Assembly (NCBI RefSeq): GCF_018137945.1
Contig: NZ_CP073089.1
Span: 1,860,001 to 1,924,000 of the forward strand
DNA from: Brevibacterium sp. W7.2
GTDB lineage: Bacteria > Actinomycetota > Actinomycetes > Actinomycetales > Brevibacteriaceae
Direction: 5' to 3'
Length of the DNA stretch: 64,000 nucleotides
In this document: positions 1 to 8,228 of the stretch, in pieces
Numbering within the stretch: the stretch's first letter is position 1
How the letters are laid out: every line of letters starts with the position of its first letter
The notes under the pieces: generated by a model
Told to the model about the DNA's origin: nothing
Database searches by the model: none
What the model saw: the letters and a program-made list of their open reading frames with translations, nothing else
Program-made: the position numbers and the translations under genes

Positions 1-972
1 GCCGTCGACCTCGGCATTGAAGCCCGAGGGCGCGCCGATCGTCGTGGCCGGGCCGAGGGTGCAGAGCAGGGCATCGGCGCGGGCGTCGGCGAAGCCGACA
101 TCACCGGGTTCGTCGAGGACGACGGGGAGGATCCCCTGCCCGTCCTTGCCGAGCGATTCCGCGATGAGCTGCTCGACCCAGGCTCCCAGACCGGCAAGGG
201 CCGCCGAGGTGGGAGCGAGGACGAGCTTCTCCGTGGCCCGGGCGTGGGCGATGCCCAGCCAGGTGCCGAACCGCAGCGCCGGGTTGTCCGGGCTGTCAGC
301 GCCGAGGTCGGCGGCGATGCCCGCCGCGGACTCGACGATCCGGCGGATGTCGACCCCGGCGAGACCGGCGGGGACGAGGCCGAACGGGGAGAGGGCACTG
401 AACCGACCGCCGACGTTCGGGTCGGCGTGGAACGTCGCGAGGTACCCTTCGGCACTCGCGAGCTCAGCGAGTTCGGTCCCGGGATCGGTGATCGCGATGA
501 ACCGGCTGGCCGGGTCGATGCCGACGGCCTCGAAGGCCGCGGCGAACGCGCGCCGGATGGCATCGGTCTCGATCGTCGTCCCCGACTTCGAGGCGATGAC
601 GAGGACGGTGTGGTCGAGGTCGGTGCCGATCGCCTCGGCGACCTGATTGGGATCGGTCGAATCGACGATCTCGAGGTCGACCCCGGCCCACGCCGCCATC
701 ACCTCGGGGGCGAGCGACGAGCCGCCCATGCCGGTGAGGCTGATCGAGCGCAGACCCTGCGCGGCGAGATCGTCGCGCAGCGCCTCGATCTCGGTGACGA
801 GCTCACCGGCCCGGCCCGCGAGATCGACCCAGCCGAGACGATCGGCGGCGACGGAGTCGGAGAAGACGCTCGCGTCCTGCGCCGCGATCCGCGAGGGCAC
901 CCGGGCGCTGAGCAGACGGTCGAGTTCGGCCTCGAACTCCGCACTGACGGGGACGCTGAGCTCGACTCTCAT
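1..972 (-). CDS. pgi: Glucose-6-phosphate isomerase, C-terminus cut off by the window edge
   Basis: Interconverts glucose-6-phosphate and fructose-6-phosphate in the cytosol. The minus-strand frame opens MRVELSVPVSAEFEAELDRL and runs off base 1 without a stop, so about 324 N-terminal residues are visible. The SIS-type sugar-phosphate motifs are present: SLTGMGGSSLAPEV near residue 85 and VIASKSGTTIETDAIRRAF near residue 122. The start ATG overlaps the stop of tal in an ATGA, so pgi is translated downstream of tkt-tal in one pentose-phosphate operon. The N-terminus is shorter than in the E. coli enzyme, as in the short Pgi form seen in actinobacteria. Family assignment is firm; the C-terminal catalytic residues cannot be checked. 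Confidence 0.88.
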   Translation of the reverse strand, partial: MRVELSVPVSAEFEAELDRLLSARVPSRIAAQDASVFSDSVAADRLGWVDLAGRAGELVTEIEALRDDLAAQGLRSISLTGMGGSSLAPEVMAAWAGVDLEIVDSTDPNQVAEAIGTDLDHTVLVIASKSGTTIETDAIRRAFAAAFEAVGIDPASRFIAITDPGTELAELASAEGYLATFHADPNVGGRFSALSPFGLVPAGLAGVDIRRIVESAAGIAADLGADSPDNPALRFGTWLGIAHARATEKLVLAPTSAALAGLGAWVEQLIAESLGKDGQGILPVVLDEPGDVGFADARADALLCTLGPATTIGAPSGFNAEVDG

Positions 973-2072
973 GCGCGCTCCAATGCCCGGCGGACAGTGC
1001 CCTGGAGCTCGGTCCAGCTGACGTCGAACTTCTCCAGGCCCTCGGTCTCGAGGACGGTCATGACATCGGCGTAGTCGATGCCGAGACCGGCGAGCCGGTC
1101 GAAGACCTCGTCGGCGGCCCGGTAGTCCTCAGCGGCGATCGGAGCCCCGACCTCGCCGTGGTCGGCGAAGGCGCGCAGCGTCGCCTCGGGCATCGTGTTG
1201 ACGGTGTCGGGGGAGACGAGACCGGTGACGTACATCGTGTCCGGGTAGTCGGGGTTCTTCACTCCGGTCGACGCCCACAGGAGCCGCTGCGGGCGGGCCC
1301 CGGCGAGTTCGAGGACGCGGAAGCGCTCGGAGGTGAAGAGCTGCGAGTGGATCTCATGGGCGAGCACGCAGTTGGCGATGCCCGCGCGACCGGCGAGCTC
1401 CGCGGCGGCCGGATCGTCGACGGCGGCGAGGCGCTTGTCGATCTCCGCATCGACGCGGGAGACGAAGATCGAGGCGACCGACCGGATCGTCGAGAGGTCG
1501 TGACCGGCGGCCCGCGCCTTCTCCAGTCCCTGGAGGTACGCCTCGACGACGTGCCGGTAGCGGGAGAGCGAGAAGACGAGCGTGACGTTGACGCTGATCC
1601 CGGCGCCGATGGTGTCGGCGATCGCGCTCAGTCCCTCCTCGGTGGCGGGGATCTTGATCATCGCGTTCGGCTCGCCGACCCGCTCCCACATGATCGTCGC
1701 CGCCGACGCCGTTCCCGCGGTGTCGCGGGCCAGCGGCGGGGGGACCTCGATCGAGACGCGTCCGTCGGCGCCGTCGGTGGCGTCGTAGACGGGCCGCAGC
1801 AGCCGGGCAGCTGCCGCGACGTCCTCGGTGGTCAGGGCTTCGATGGCCTCTTCGACGTCGGCACCGGAGGCGGCGAGGTCGGAGAGTGCGCCGTCGTAGC
1901 TGTCGGAGCCGGCGATCGCGGTGGCGAAGATCGTCGGGTTCGTCGTCACCCCGGTCACCGACGACTCGTCGATGAGGGTCTGGAGGTCACCGGACTCGAG
2001 CCGGGTGCGGGACAGGTCGTCGAGCCACACCGAGACTCCTGCCTCGGTGAGGCGGGTGAGGTTCTCGCTCAT
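969..2072 (-). CDS. tal: Transaldolase
   Basis: Moves a dihydroxyacetone unit between sugar phosphates in the non-oxidative pentose phosphate pathway. 367 aa, the usual length of the long actinobacterial form. Motifs: SSVTGVTTNPTIF near residue 38, the Schiff-base lysine in NAMIKIPATEEG (about K140), and a C-terminal YADVMTVLETEGLEKFDVSW. The ATG at 2072 was chosen because it follows a GAAGGGAGAAG ribosome binding site and overlaps the tkt stop by 4 nt. A longer open frame upstream is only read-through of the tkt region out of frame. It lies between tkt and pgi, the same order (tkt-tal) as in mycobacteria. Confidence 0.95.
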   Translation of the reverse strand: MSENLTRLTEAGVSVWLDDLSRTRLESGDLQTLIDESSVTGVTTNPTIFATAIAGSDSYDGALSDLAASGADVEEAIEALTTEDVAAAARLLRPVYDATDGADGRVSIEVPPPLARDTAGTASAATIMWERVGEPNAMIKIPATEEGLSAIADTIGAGISVNVTLVFSLSRYRHVVEAYLQGLEKARAAGHDLSTIRSVASIFVSRVDAEIDKRLAAVDDPAAAELAGRAGIANCVLAHEIHSQLFTSERFRVLELAGARPQRLLWASTGVKNPDYPDTMYVTGLVSPDTVNTMPEATLRAFADHGEVGAPIAAEDYRAADEVFDRLAGLGIDYADVMTVLETEGLEKFDVSWTELQGTVRRALERA

Positions 2073-4153
2073 GCTTCTCCCTTCGCTGCTGCAATGGACT
2101 CCTCGGCCGCGGCGACGACCGCCTCGGCAGTGATGCCGAACTTCTCGAAGAGCGTCTTGGCATCGGCTGAGGCGCCGAAGTGCTCGAGGGACACGGCGCG
2201 CCCGGCATCGCCGAGGTAGCGGTGCCAGCTCATCGCCGATCCCGCTTCGACGCTGACCCGGGCCTTGAGCGACCGGGGGAGGACGGCGTCGCGGTAGTCC
2301 TCGTCCTGGGCGTCGAACCATTCCTGGCTCGGCATCGAGATGACGCGCGCCGCGATCCCCTTGGTCTCGAGCTCCTCGGCCGCGGCGATCGCAAGCTGGA
2401 CCTCCGAGCCGGTGGCGATGATCGCGACCTGCGGGTCGTCGCCGGTGTCGAGGAGGACGTAGCCTCCGCGGGCCGCCTCGGAGGCCGGTGCGTACTTCGT
2501 CCGGTCGAGGGTCGGCACGGCCTGCCGGCTGAGGATGAGGCCGCTGGGGCCGTCGGTGCGGTCGAGGATCTTCCGCCACACGACCGCGGTCTCGTTGGCA
2601 TCGGCGGGGCGGACGACGTCGAGGCCGGGGATCGCCCGCAGCGCCGAGAGGTGCTCGACGGGCTGATGGGTGGGGCCGTCCTCGCCGAGGCCGATCGAAT
2701 CGTGGGTCCACACGAAGATGTTCGGCAGCTTCTGGATGGCGGCCAGGCGCACGGCCGGTCGCTGGTAGTCGCTGAAGACGAGGAACGTGCCGTTGTAGGG
2801 ACGGGTCCCGCCGTGAAGTGCGATGCCGTTGCCGATGAGGCCGGCGGAGAACTCGCGGACGCCGAAGTGGATGTTGCGTCCGTACGGGTTGCCGGTGAAC
2901 GTGTCCGTCGAGCGGTCGGTGGGCAGGAAGCTCGGGTCGGCCTTGATGAGGGTGTTGTTCGACCCCGCGAGGTCGGACGATCCGCCCCAGAGCTCGGGCA
3001 TCCGGGCGGCGATCGCATTGAGCACCTGGCCGGAGGCGGCGCGGGTGGCGATGCCCTTGGCGTCGGCGTCGAAGACGGGGAAGTCTCCGTCGAGGCCCTC
3101 GGGCAGGGTGCGGGTGGCGAGCCGGTCGAAGAGTGCGGCGCGTTCGCCGTTGGCGTCGCGCCAGGCCGCGTACTTCTCCTTCCACGCGAGGTGAGCGGCG
3201 CGACCGCGCTCCTCGGCGCTGGTCCGGGTGTGCTCGAGCACCTCGGGGGAGATCGCGAAGTTCGCATCGGGGTCGAAGCCGAGCAGCTCCTTCGTCGCCC
3301 GCACCTCGTCCTCACCGAGGGCGGCACCGTGGGCGGCCCCCGTGTTCCGGGCGTTCGGCGCGGGCCACGCGATGATCGTCGAGAGGCGGATGAAGGAGGG
3401 ACGGGAGTCGGCGCGAGCGGCCTTGACGGCGGCGTGGAGGGCGTCGAGGTCCTCGGTGTACTCTCCGTCGGCAGTCCAGTCGACGTGCTGGACGTGCCAG
3501 CCGTAGGCCTCATAGCGCGCCGCAGTGTCCTCGCCGAAGGCGATCGCGGTGTCGTCCTCGATGGAGATCCGGTTGTCGTCCCAGATGACGATCAGGTTCG
3601 ACAGCTCCTGGGTGCCGGCGAGCGAGGAGGCCTCACCGGAGACGCCCTCCTCCATGTCGCCGTCGGAGGCGAGGACGATGATGTCGTGATCGAACGGCGA
3701 GGTGCCGGGGGCGGCGTCGGGATCGAAGAGTCCGCGTTCGCGGCGGGAGGCCATCGCCATGCCCACCGCCGAGGCGACACCGGAGCCGAGCGGGCCCGTG
3801 GTGATCTCGACACCGGGAGTGTGTCCGACCTCGGGGTGGCCGGGGGTGAGCGAATCCCAGGTGCGCAGCGCCTTGAGGTCGTCGAGCTCGAGGCCGATGC
3901 CGGCGAGGTAGAGCTGGACGTACTGCGTCAGCGAGCTGTGGCCGAGGGAGAGGACGAAGCGGTCACGGCCGACCCACGTGGGATCGGACGGGTCGAGGGT
4001 GAGGGCCTTCTGGTAGAGGTAGTAGGCGACGGGAGCGAGGCTCATCGCGGTGCCGGGGTGTCCGTTTCCGGCCTTCTGCACGGCGTCAGCGGCGAGGAGG
4101 CGGGCGGTGTCGACTGCTTGGGAGTCGAGGTCTGTCCAGGACAGGGCATTCAT
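2069..4153 (-). CDS. tkt: Transketolase
   Basis: Thiamine-diphosphate enzyme that moves two-carbon ketol units in the pentose phosphate pathway. 694 aa, full family length. N-terminal substrate and cofactor motifs: AVQKAGNGHPGTAMSLAPVAY near residue 25 and the TPP-binding segment ASDGDMEEGVSGEASSLAG...WDDN near residues 160-195. The central pyrimidine domain has GVREFSAGLIGNGIALHGG and FVWTHDSIGLGEDGPTHQPVEHL, with the conserved histidines. First gene of the minus-strand tkt-tal-pgi operon. A TAGAGT -10-like element lies at 4197-4202 on the minus strand, giving a leader of roughly 35-40 nt with an AGAAGGA ribosome site. Confidence 0.96.
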   Translation of the reverse strand: MNALSWTDLDSQAVDTARLLAADAVQKAGNGHPGTAMSLAPVAYYLYQKALTLDPSDPTWVGRDRFVLSLGHSSLTQYVQLYLAGIGLELDDLKALRTWDSLTPGHPEVGHTPGVEITTGPLGSGVASAVGMAMASRRERGLFDPDAAPGTSPFDHDIIVLASDGDMEEGVSGEASSLAGTQELSNLIVIWDDNRISIEDDTAIAFGEDTAARYEAYGWHVQHVDWTADGEYTEDLDALHAAVKAARADSRPSFIRLSTIIAWPAPNARNTGAAHGAALGEDEVRATKELLGFDPDANFAISPEVLEHTRTSAEERGRAAHLAWKEKYAAWRDANGERAALFDRLATRTLPEGLDGDFPVFDADAKGIATRAASGQVLNAIAARMPELWGGSSDLAGSNNTLIKADPSFLPTDRSTDTFTGNPYGRNIHFGVREFSAGLIGNGIALHGGTRPYNGTFLVFSDYQRPAVRLAAIQKLPNIFVWTHDSIGLGEDGPTHQPVEHLSALRAIPGLDVVRPADANETAVVWRKILDRTDGPSGLILSRQAVPTLDRTKYAPASEAARGGYVLLDTGDDPQVAIIATGSEVQLAIAAAEELETKGIAARVISMPSQEWFDAQDEDYRDAVLPRSLKARVSVEAGSAMSWHRYLGDAGRAVSLEHFGASADAKTLFEKFGITAEAVVAAAEESIAAAKGEA

Positions 4154-4213
4154 GTCTGAGAGCGTTCCTTCTGTCGTCGGCGATGCGTCCTCTCAAACTC
4201 TACCGCGCACCGG

Positions 4214-4232
4214 CCGGACCCTCCCGGTCCGG
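4214..4232. other. Small inverted repeat between divergent tkt and the membrane-protein gene
   Basis: CCGGACC at 4214-4220 pairs perfectly with GGTCCGG at 4226-4232 across a 5-nt loop. It sits about 60 nt upstream of the tkt start, just behind the putative tkt -10. It could be an operator or a chance GC palindrome; no regulator is implied by its sequence. Confidence 0.3.
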
Positions 4233-4378
4233 ACACGTGGTGATACGGTCGCTGCGCTGGCAGTGTCCCCACTGTGCTGCCCTCCCACCGCCGGCACGTC
4301 CACGTCGCCCGCCCACGTCAAGGAGACCTCCCCATTCCCCGCAGTCCCCAGCACCCGACCCTGCCTCGACGATCACCC

Positions 4379-4876
4379 GTGCGCCATGCCCGGGCACTCC
4401 GGAACCTCGGCATCAGCCTGACCGTCCTCGTCCTCGTCGAGCGGATCGTCTTCACGACCCTCTTCGTCGAGCCCTTCGGAAACGGCACTGGCACCGAGGC
4501 GGTCGGGAGCTGGCTGCTCGCCTTCCTCCTCGGCGCGGGCCCCTTCCTCGTCCTCCTCATCGTCCTCGCGATCGCCCGACCTGCCGGTCTCATCTGGTGG
4601 GCGGCGGTGGCCTTCACAGTCCTCGCCGGAGCCTTCGGCATCGTCGTCGATGTCGACATGCTCACACTCGAAGATCCCCTCGCGGGGCTCGGACTGTTCG
4701 TCCTCGCGGCGGTCCTGTGGGCCGCACTCGCCGTAGTGGGGCTGGTGGTCGGGGCCGTCGCGGTGCTTGTCCGGCGACGCCGTGAGCGCGCAGATGATCC
4801 CGATGACCGCGCACTCGGTCCCGATGACAGGGCGACTCGCCCGACCCCAACTGGAAATTCATTCGACACAGAGTAG
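4379..4876 (+). CDS. Small four-helix membrane protein, function unknown
   Basis: 165 aa from GTG 4379. Four hydrophobic segments are visible: [61 protein letters not shown] and [26 protein letters not shown]. They are followed by a charged cytoplasmic tail with a degenerate repeat ([15 protein letters not shown]). The start is uncertain: GTG 4274 and GTG 4379 lack a ribosome site, whereas an in-frame ATT at 4334 lies 8 nt after a perfect AAGGAG (4320-4325). It ends 11 nt before ctaB, whose putative promoter lies in its last codons. I do not recognise the family; a link to haem or cytochrome oxidase biogenesis is suggested only by position. Confidence 0.6.
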   Translation: MRHARALRNLGISLTVLVLVERIVFTTLFVEPFGNGTGTEAVGSWLLAFLLGAGPFLVLLIVLAIARPAGLIWWAAVAFTVLAGAFGIVVDVDMLTLEDPLAGLGLFVLAAVLWAALAVVGLVVGAVAVLVRRRRERADDPDDRALGPDDRATRPTPTGNSFDTE

Positions 4877-4879
4877 AAT
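4874..4879 (+). promoter_or_regulatory. Putative -10 element of a leaderless ctaB transcript
   Basis: TAGAAT lies 8 nt before the GTG start of ctaB and overlaps the stop codon of the preceding gene. No ribosome binding site is visible in those 8 nt, so transcription is inferred to begin at or next to the start codon. Confidence 0.45.
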
Positions 4880-4887
4880 CGTCTCTC

Positions 4888-5874
4888 GTGAGTGAACTTC
4901 GTCAGAACCCGGGCACGCAGAGTGAACGACCTCTGCAGAGGACCATCGACGAAGCTCGACACTCGCAGAAACCCCGATCGATCATCGGCGCCTACATCGC
5001 CCTGACGAAGCCGCGGGTCATCGAACTCCTCCTCGTCACCACCGCCCCGGTGATGTTCCTCGCCGCCAACGGCATGCCGAATCTCTGGCTCGTCCTCAAC
5101 ACCCTCATCGGCGGGGCCGCCGCTGCCGCCTCGGCATCGGTGTTCAACTGCTACGTCGACCGCGACATCGACGCGAAGATGGATCGGACGAAGCACCGTC
5201 CGCTCGTCACCGGGGAGATCTCGCCGCGTGCAGCCCTGATCTTCGCCTTCGTCCTCGGCATCGGGTCGATCTTCTGGCTCGGCGGATTCACGAACTGGGT
5301 GACGGCAGGACTGACCGCCTCGGCGATCCTCCTCTACGCGGTCTTCTACACGCTCGTCCTCAAGCGCCGCACGACGCAGAACATCGTGTGGGGCGGCGCG
5401 GCCGGCTGCATGCCGGTGCTCATCGGCTGGTCGGCGGTGACCGGCGGGCTGTCGTGGGAGCCGGTCATCCTCTTCCTCGTCATCTTCTTCTGGACGCCGC
5501 CGCACTACTGGCCGCTCGCGATCAAGTACAAGGCCGATTACGACGCTGCCGGTGTGCCGATGCTGCCGTCGAAGGTCCCGCCGACCTCGGTGGGCCGCCA
5601 GATCATCCTCTACGCCTGGGCGATGGTGCTCACCTCGCTCGTCCTCATCCCCGTCGCCCCGATGGGACCGGTCTACACGGCCGTCGCGGTGCTCGCCGGT
5701 GCCTGGTTCCTCTGGTCGTGCTACCAGCTCGTGTCTCGCGCGAAGAAGGGCCTCAGCGGCACCTCGCTGCGGGCGATGAAGGTCTTCCACGGCTCGATCA
5801 CGTACCTGTCGGTGCTCTTCCTCGCCGTCGCCGTCGACCCGTTCGTCACCCCGCTGCTGCCCAGCCTCTGGTGA
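4888..5874 (+). CDS. ctaB: Protoheme IX farnesyltransferase (haem O synthase)
   Basis: UbiA-family membrane prenyltransferase that adds a farnesyl group to haem B, making haem O for cytochrome oxidase. 328 aa. The hallmark aspartate-rich motif [19 protein letters not shown] lies near residue 87, with a second one in [15 protein letters not shown] near residue 213. Eight to nine hydrophobic helices are evident. GTG start at 4888, probably leaderless. The minus-strand ctaA at 6523-7428 supplies the next step (haem A), so the two haem genes flank a short convergent region as in mycobacteria and other actinobacteria. The 220 bp downstream carry a weak hairpin and a 25-bp direct repeat. Confidence 0.95.
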   Translation: MSELRQNPGTQSERPLQRTIDEARHSQKPRSIIGAYIALTKPRVIELLLVTTAPVMFLAANGMPNLWLVLNTLIGGAAAAASASVFNCYVDRDIDAKMDRTKHRPLVTGEISPRAALIFAFVLGIGSIFWLGGFTNWVTAGLTASAILLYAVFYTLVLKRRTTQNIVWGGAAGCMPVLIGWSAVTGGLSWEPVILFLVIFFWTPPHYWPLAIKYKADYDAAGVPMLPSKVPPTSVGRQIILYAWAMVLTSLVLIPVAPMGPVYTAVAVLAGAWFLWSCYQLVSRAKKGLSGTSLRAMKVFHGSITYLSVLFLAVAVDPFVTPLLPSLW

Positions 5875-5879
5875 TCCGC

Positions 5880-5893
5880 GGCAGGTATCTGCC
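5880..5893 (+). terminator. Weak hairpin after ctaB
   Basis: GGCAG / CTGCC with a GTAT loop starts 6 nt after the ctaB stop. There is no T-run, so it is only a candidate terminator. Confidence 0.3.
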
Positions 5894-5970
5894 ACCCCGC
5901 ACCTGACGGTCCACACACCACCCGTGCCCGCGGTGTTCTCATCGCTGCGTGGAGGAGTTGCGGAGCTGAG

Positions 5971-6033
5971 GGTGGTGCATACGCGCCGAGGTTGTCCGTG
6001 GGTCTCCGGGTGGTGCAGTCTCGCCGAGGTTGT
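5971..6033. repeat. Two imperfect 25-bp direct repeats, 38-bp period
   Basis: Copies at 5971-5995 and 6009-6033 share GGTGGTGCA at the start and CGCCGAGGTTGT at the end, differing only in the middle. They lie in the non-coding space between convergent ctaB and the VOC gene. No coding capacity or mobile-element feature is visible. Confidence 0.7.
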
Positions 6034-6095
6034 TGCTGAGGCCCAGGGATGCGCGCAGCGGGAGCGAGCGTGATCCCGACGACCGAGGCGGCGCG

Positions 6096-6560
6096 TCAGC
6101 CGGCGGCGACGAGCTCGGCGATGACGATCTTCTTCATTCCCATGAGCGCGCGCACCTGAGCGTCGCCGGTCATCAGCTCGTCGAGGTTCTTCGGCACGAT
6201 CTGCCAGCTGATCCCGTACCTGTCCTTGAGCCAGCCGCACTGCTCGGATTCGGGCACCGCGGACAGCGCCTGCCAGTAGTGGTCGATCTCCGCCTGGTCG
6301 GCGCATTCGACGGTCAGGGAGATCGCCTCGTTGAAGGTGAACGCGGGTCCGCCGTCGAGGCAGATGAAGCGGTTGCCGTCGAGTTCGAAGACGCCGGTGA
6401 TGACCTTGCCGCTCATCCCCGCGAAATGCTCGTCGAGACTCTCATCGGGGTATCGCTCGATCGAGACGATGCGGGAGTTCGGGAAGACGGTGCAGTAGAA
6501 TTCCATCGCCTCCTCGGCGCGGTCAGTGAACCACAGACACGGGACGATCGGCGTTGACAT
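6096..6560 (-). CDS. VOC-superfamily protein (PhnB / 3-demethylubiquinone-methyltransferase-like fold)
   Basis: 154 aa starting MSTPIVPCLWFTDRAEEAME, after an AGGAGAACCC ribosome site. It has the double beta-alpha-beta-beta-beta pattern of the 3-dmu-9_3-mt (PF06983) group, with the typical EAMEFYCTVFPNSRI, ITGVFELDGNRFICLDGGP and CGWLKDRYGISWQIVP. Members are widely annotated as VOC proteins of unknown substrate, and the family name does not prove methyltransferase activity. Its first 38 nt overlap the end of ctaA, so it is probably co-transcribed with the exporter-ctaA operon. A longer frame starting at 6599 lies inside ctaA and was not chosen. Confidence 0.8.
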   Translation of the reverse strand: MSTPIVPCLWFTDRAEEAMEFYCTVFPNSRIVSIERYPDESLDEHFAGMSGKVITGVFELDGNRFICLDGGPAFTFNEAISLTVECADQAEIDHYWQALSAVPESEQCGWLKDRYGISWQIVPKNLDELMTGDAQVRALMGMKKIVIAELVAAG

Positions 6561-7428
6561 GGGTTCTCCTCGGGTACGCGCTGTCGAGCACAGCGACACT
6601 GGCTGCGATCGTAGCCGAGAGACCGATCATATGGAATGCCACGAGCACCCACGGGACGCCGGTGAAGTACTGGATGTAGCCGATGAGACCCTGCGCGAGC
6701 TCGACGATGAGGAGGACGACGAGCGGGCGCACCATCGGGGCCCAGCGCTTGCGCGCGTAGACGAGAGCGACGATCGTCGCGATGACGAGCAGCCACACCG
6801 GGAACGCGTGGAGGCGGGTGATCCAGATGTTGTCGAGGCCGTTGCGGGTCGAGATCGTCGACCCGGAGTGCGGGCCTGCGCCGGTGGTGAGCACGCCGAA
6901 GAGGACGATGACCGCGGTGAGCGCGAGGATCGCCCACCCGAGTGCCGGCAGCGGCGACGGTGCCTTCTCGCCGGTGCGCACCCCGGTGTCGTAGGTGCGG
7001 CGGACGAAGTACGCGGCGACACCGACGGCGATGGCCGAGGGCACGAAGTGCCCGGCGACGACCCAGGGATTGAGCTTCGTCCACACGGTGATCCCGCCCA
7101 TGACCGCCTGGACCGGCACGATCGCAGTGAGCGCGATGTTGAGCCAGAAGAGGTCCTTGCGCTCCTTCCGGATCCGCCAGAGGAGGACGAGGATCGCGAC
7201 GCCGATGAGGGCGAGGACGACGGCGAGCAGCCGGTTGCCGAACTCGATGACCCCGTGGATGCCCATCTCCGGGGTGGCGACGAGGGAATCCGGGGTGCAT
7301 TTCGGCCAGTCCGAGCATCCCAGACCGGATCCGGTGAGGCGGACGATGCCGCCGGTGAAGATGATGCCGGCCTGGGCGATGAGCATCGCCCACGCGGCGA
7401 AGCGGATTCTGGTCTCTTGGTTTCTCAT
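6523..7428 (-). CDS. ctaA: Haem A synthase
   Basis: COX15/CtaA membrane monooxygenase that oxidises haem O to haem A for aa3-type cytochrome oxidase. About 301 aa, eight hydrophobic helices. Motifs: GGIVRLTGSGLGCSDWPKCTP near the N-terminus, HGVIEFGNRLLA with a haem-ligand histidine, GHF, ITRLHAFPVWLL and VAFHMIGLSA. The cysteines of GLGCSDWPKC match the loop pair seen in Gram-positive CtaA. ATG 7428 was preferred because AGGA lies 6 nt upstream; ATGs at 7434 and 7446 are alternatives, and the last overlaps the permease stop. It follows the ABC exporter genes, the same order as Rv1458c-Rv1457c-Rv1456c. Confidence 0.93.
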   Translation of the reverse strand: MRNQETRIRFAAWAMLIAQAGIIFTGGIVRLTGSGLGCSDWPKCTPDSLVATPEMGIHGVIEFGNRLLAVVLALIGVAILVLLWRIRKERKDLFWLNIALTAIVPVQAVMGGITVWTKLNPWVVAGHFVPSAIAVGVAAYFVRRTYDTGVRTGEKAPSPLPALGWAILALTAVIVLFGVLTTGAGPHSGSTISTRNGLDNIWITRLHAFPVWLLVIATIVALVYARKRWAPMVRPLVVLLIVELAQGLIGYIQYFTGVPWVLVAFHMIGLSATIAASVAVLDSAYPRRTHVNADRPVSVVH

Positions 7429-7442
7429 GCGCATTCCTGTGT

Positions 7443-8228
7443 TCATTCGAAGCGGAACCACCTGCGTGCGGCAAGCGCTCCCACCAGGCTCCAGACGAGG
7501 AGCACGATCAGAGCTGTGAAGTCCCAGGTGCCGGCGAGGCTCGCGCGCATCGCGTCCCCGAGGGCACCGGAGGGAAGGCAGCCGACGATGGTTCCCCATT
7601 CGCCGGTGGCGGGAAGGACGAGTCCGCCGGCACCGGCCATGAGGACCCAGACGAGATTGGCAGCGCCCAGGGTCGCCTCGGCGCGCAGCGTGCCCGCCAT
7701 GAGGAGGCCGAGCGCGAGCAGCGTCGCAGTGCCGAGGATCGTGGTGATGATGAGCGCGAGGATGTCGAGTCCGCCGCGGTAGCCGAGGATCCCGGCGATG
7801 CCGAACGCGAGGGCGAATTGGATGACGACGACGCCGATGACCGCCCCGAGCTTGCCGAGGATGAGCCCCGTTGTCCCCAGCGGCGTCGTCGCGAGCTGGG
7901 CGAGCACCCCGTAGCGGCGGTCGAAGGCGGTGGCGATCGCCTGTCCGGTGAATGCCGTCGAGGCCAGGCAGAGACCGAGGGTGCCGGGAAGGGCGATGCT
8001 CAGCCGGTCACCGCCCGGCGGGATCGCGCCGAGCGCGTCGAGCAGGGGAGTCGTCGTGAGGAAGACGAGGAGCCCGAGCGGGAGGATGAGCGCGAGCAGG
8101 AGCTGTTCGCCGTTGCGGAGCACGGCTGCGGTCTCGAACTTCGCCTGCGCGAATACGCGGCGGGCGCGCATGCCCGGCGCCGGGGACGGCTGGGAGGCAC
8201 CCGTGCCGCTGACTGTCGTCTCGCTCAT
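7443..8228 (-). CDS. ABC exporter permease (ABC-2 type)
   Basis: 261 aa integral membrane protein with six hydrophobic stretches, including LLLALILPLGLLVFLTTTPLLD, LGAVIGVVVIQFALAFGIAGILGY and ALIITTILGTATLLALGLLMAGTL, plus the small-residue-rich pattern of ABC-2/daunorubicin-type permeases. The start MSETTVSGTG overlaps the ATPase stop in an ATGA. Together with the ATPase next door it forms an exporter half-complex. Its substrate is unknown; in actinobacteria this pair is conserved beside ctaA and the suf operon, which suggests a role linked to haem, iron or oxidase assembly, but that is inference from context. Confidence 0.85.
   Translation of the reverse strand: MSETTVSGTGASQPSPAPGMRARRVFAQAKFETAAVLRNGEQLLLALILPLGLLVFLTTTPLLDALGAIPPGGDRLSIALPGTLGLCLASTAFTGQAIATAFDRRYGVLAQLATTPLGTTGLILGKLGAVIGVVVIQFALAFGIAGILGYRGGLDILALIITTILGTATLLALGLLMAGTLRAEATLGAANLVWVLMAGAGGLVLPATGEWGTIVGCLPSGALGDAMRASLAGTWDFTALIVLLVWSLVGALAARRWFRFE

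Noticed and set aside
969..3185. 738-aa extension of the transaldolase frame
   Set aside because: The N-terminal half reads tkt out of frame; the ribosome site and ATGA overlap fix the real start at 2072.
2180..4159. Long plus-strand open frame (659 aa) opposite tkt
   Set aside because: It is the antisense of transketolase; Val/Gly/Arg/Glu-rich composition typical of a high-GC shadow, no family motifs.
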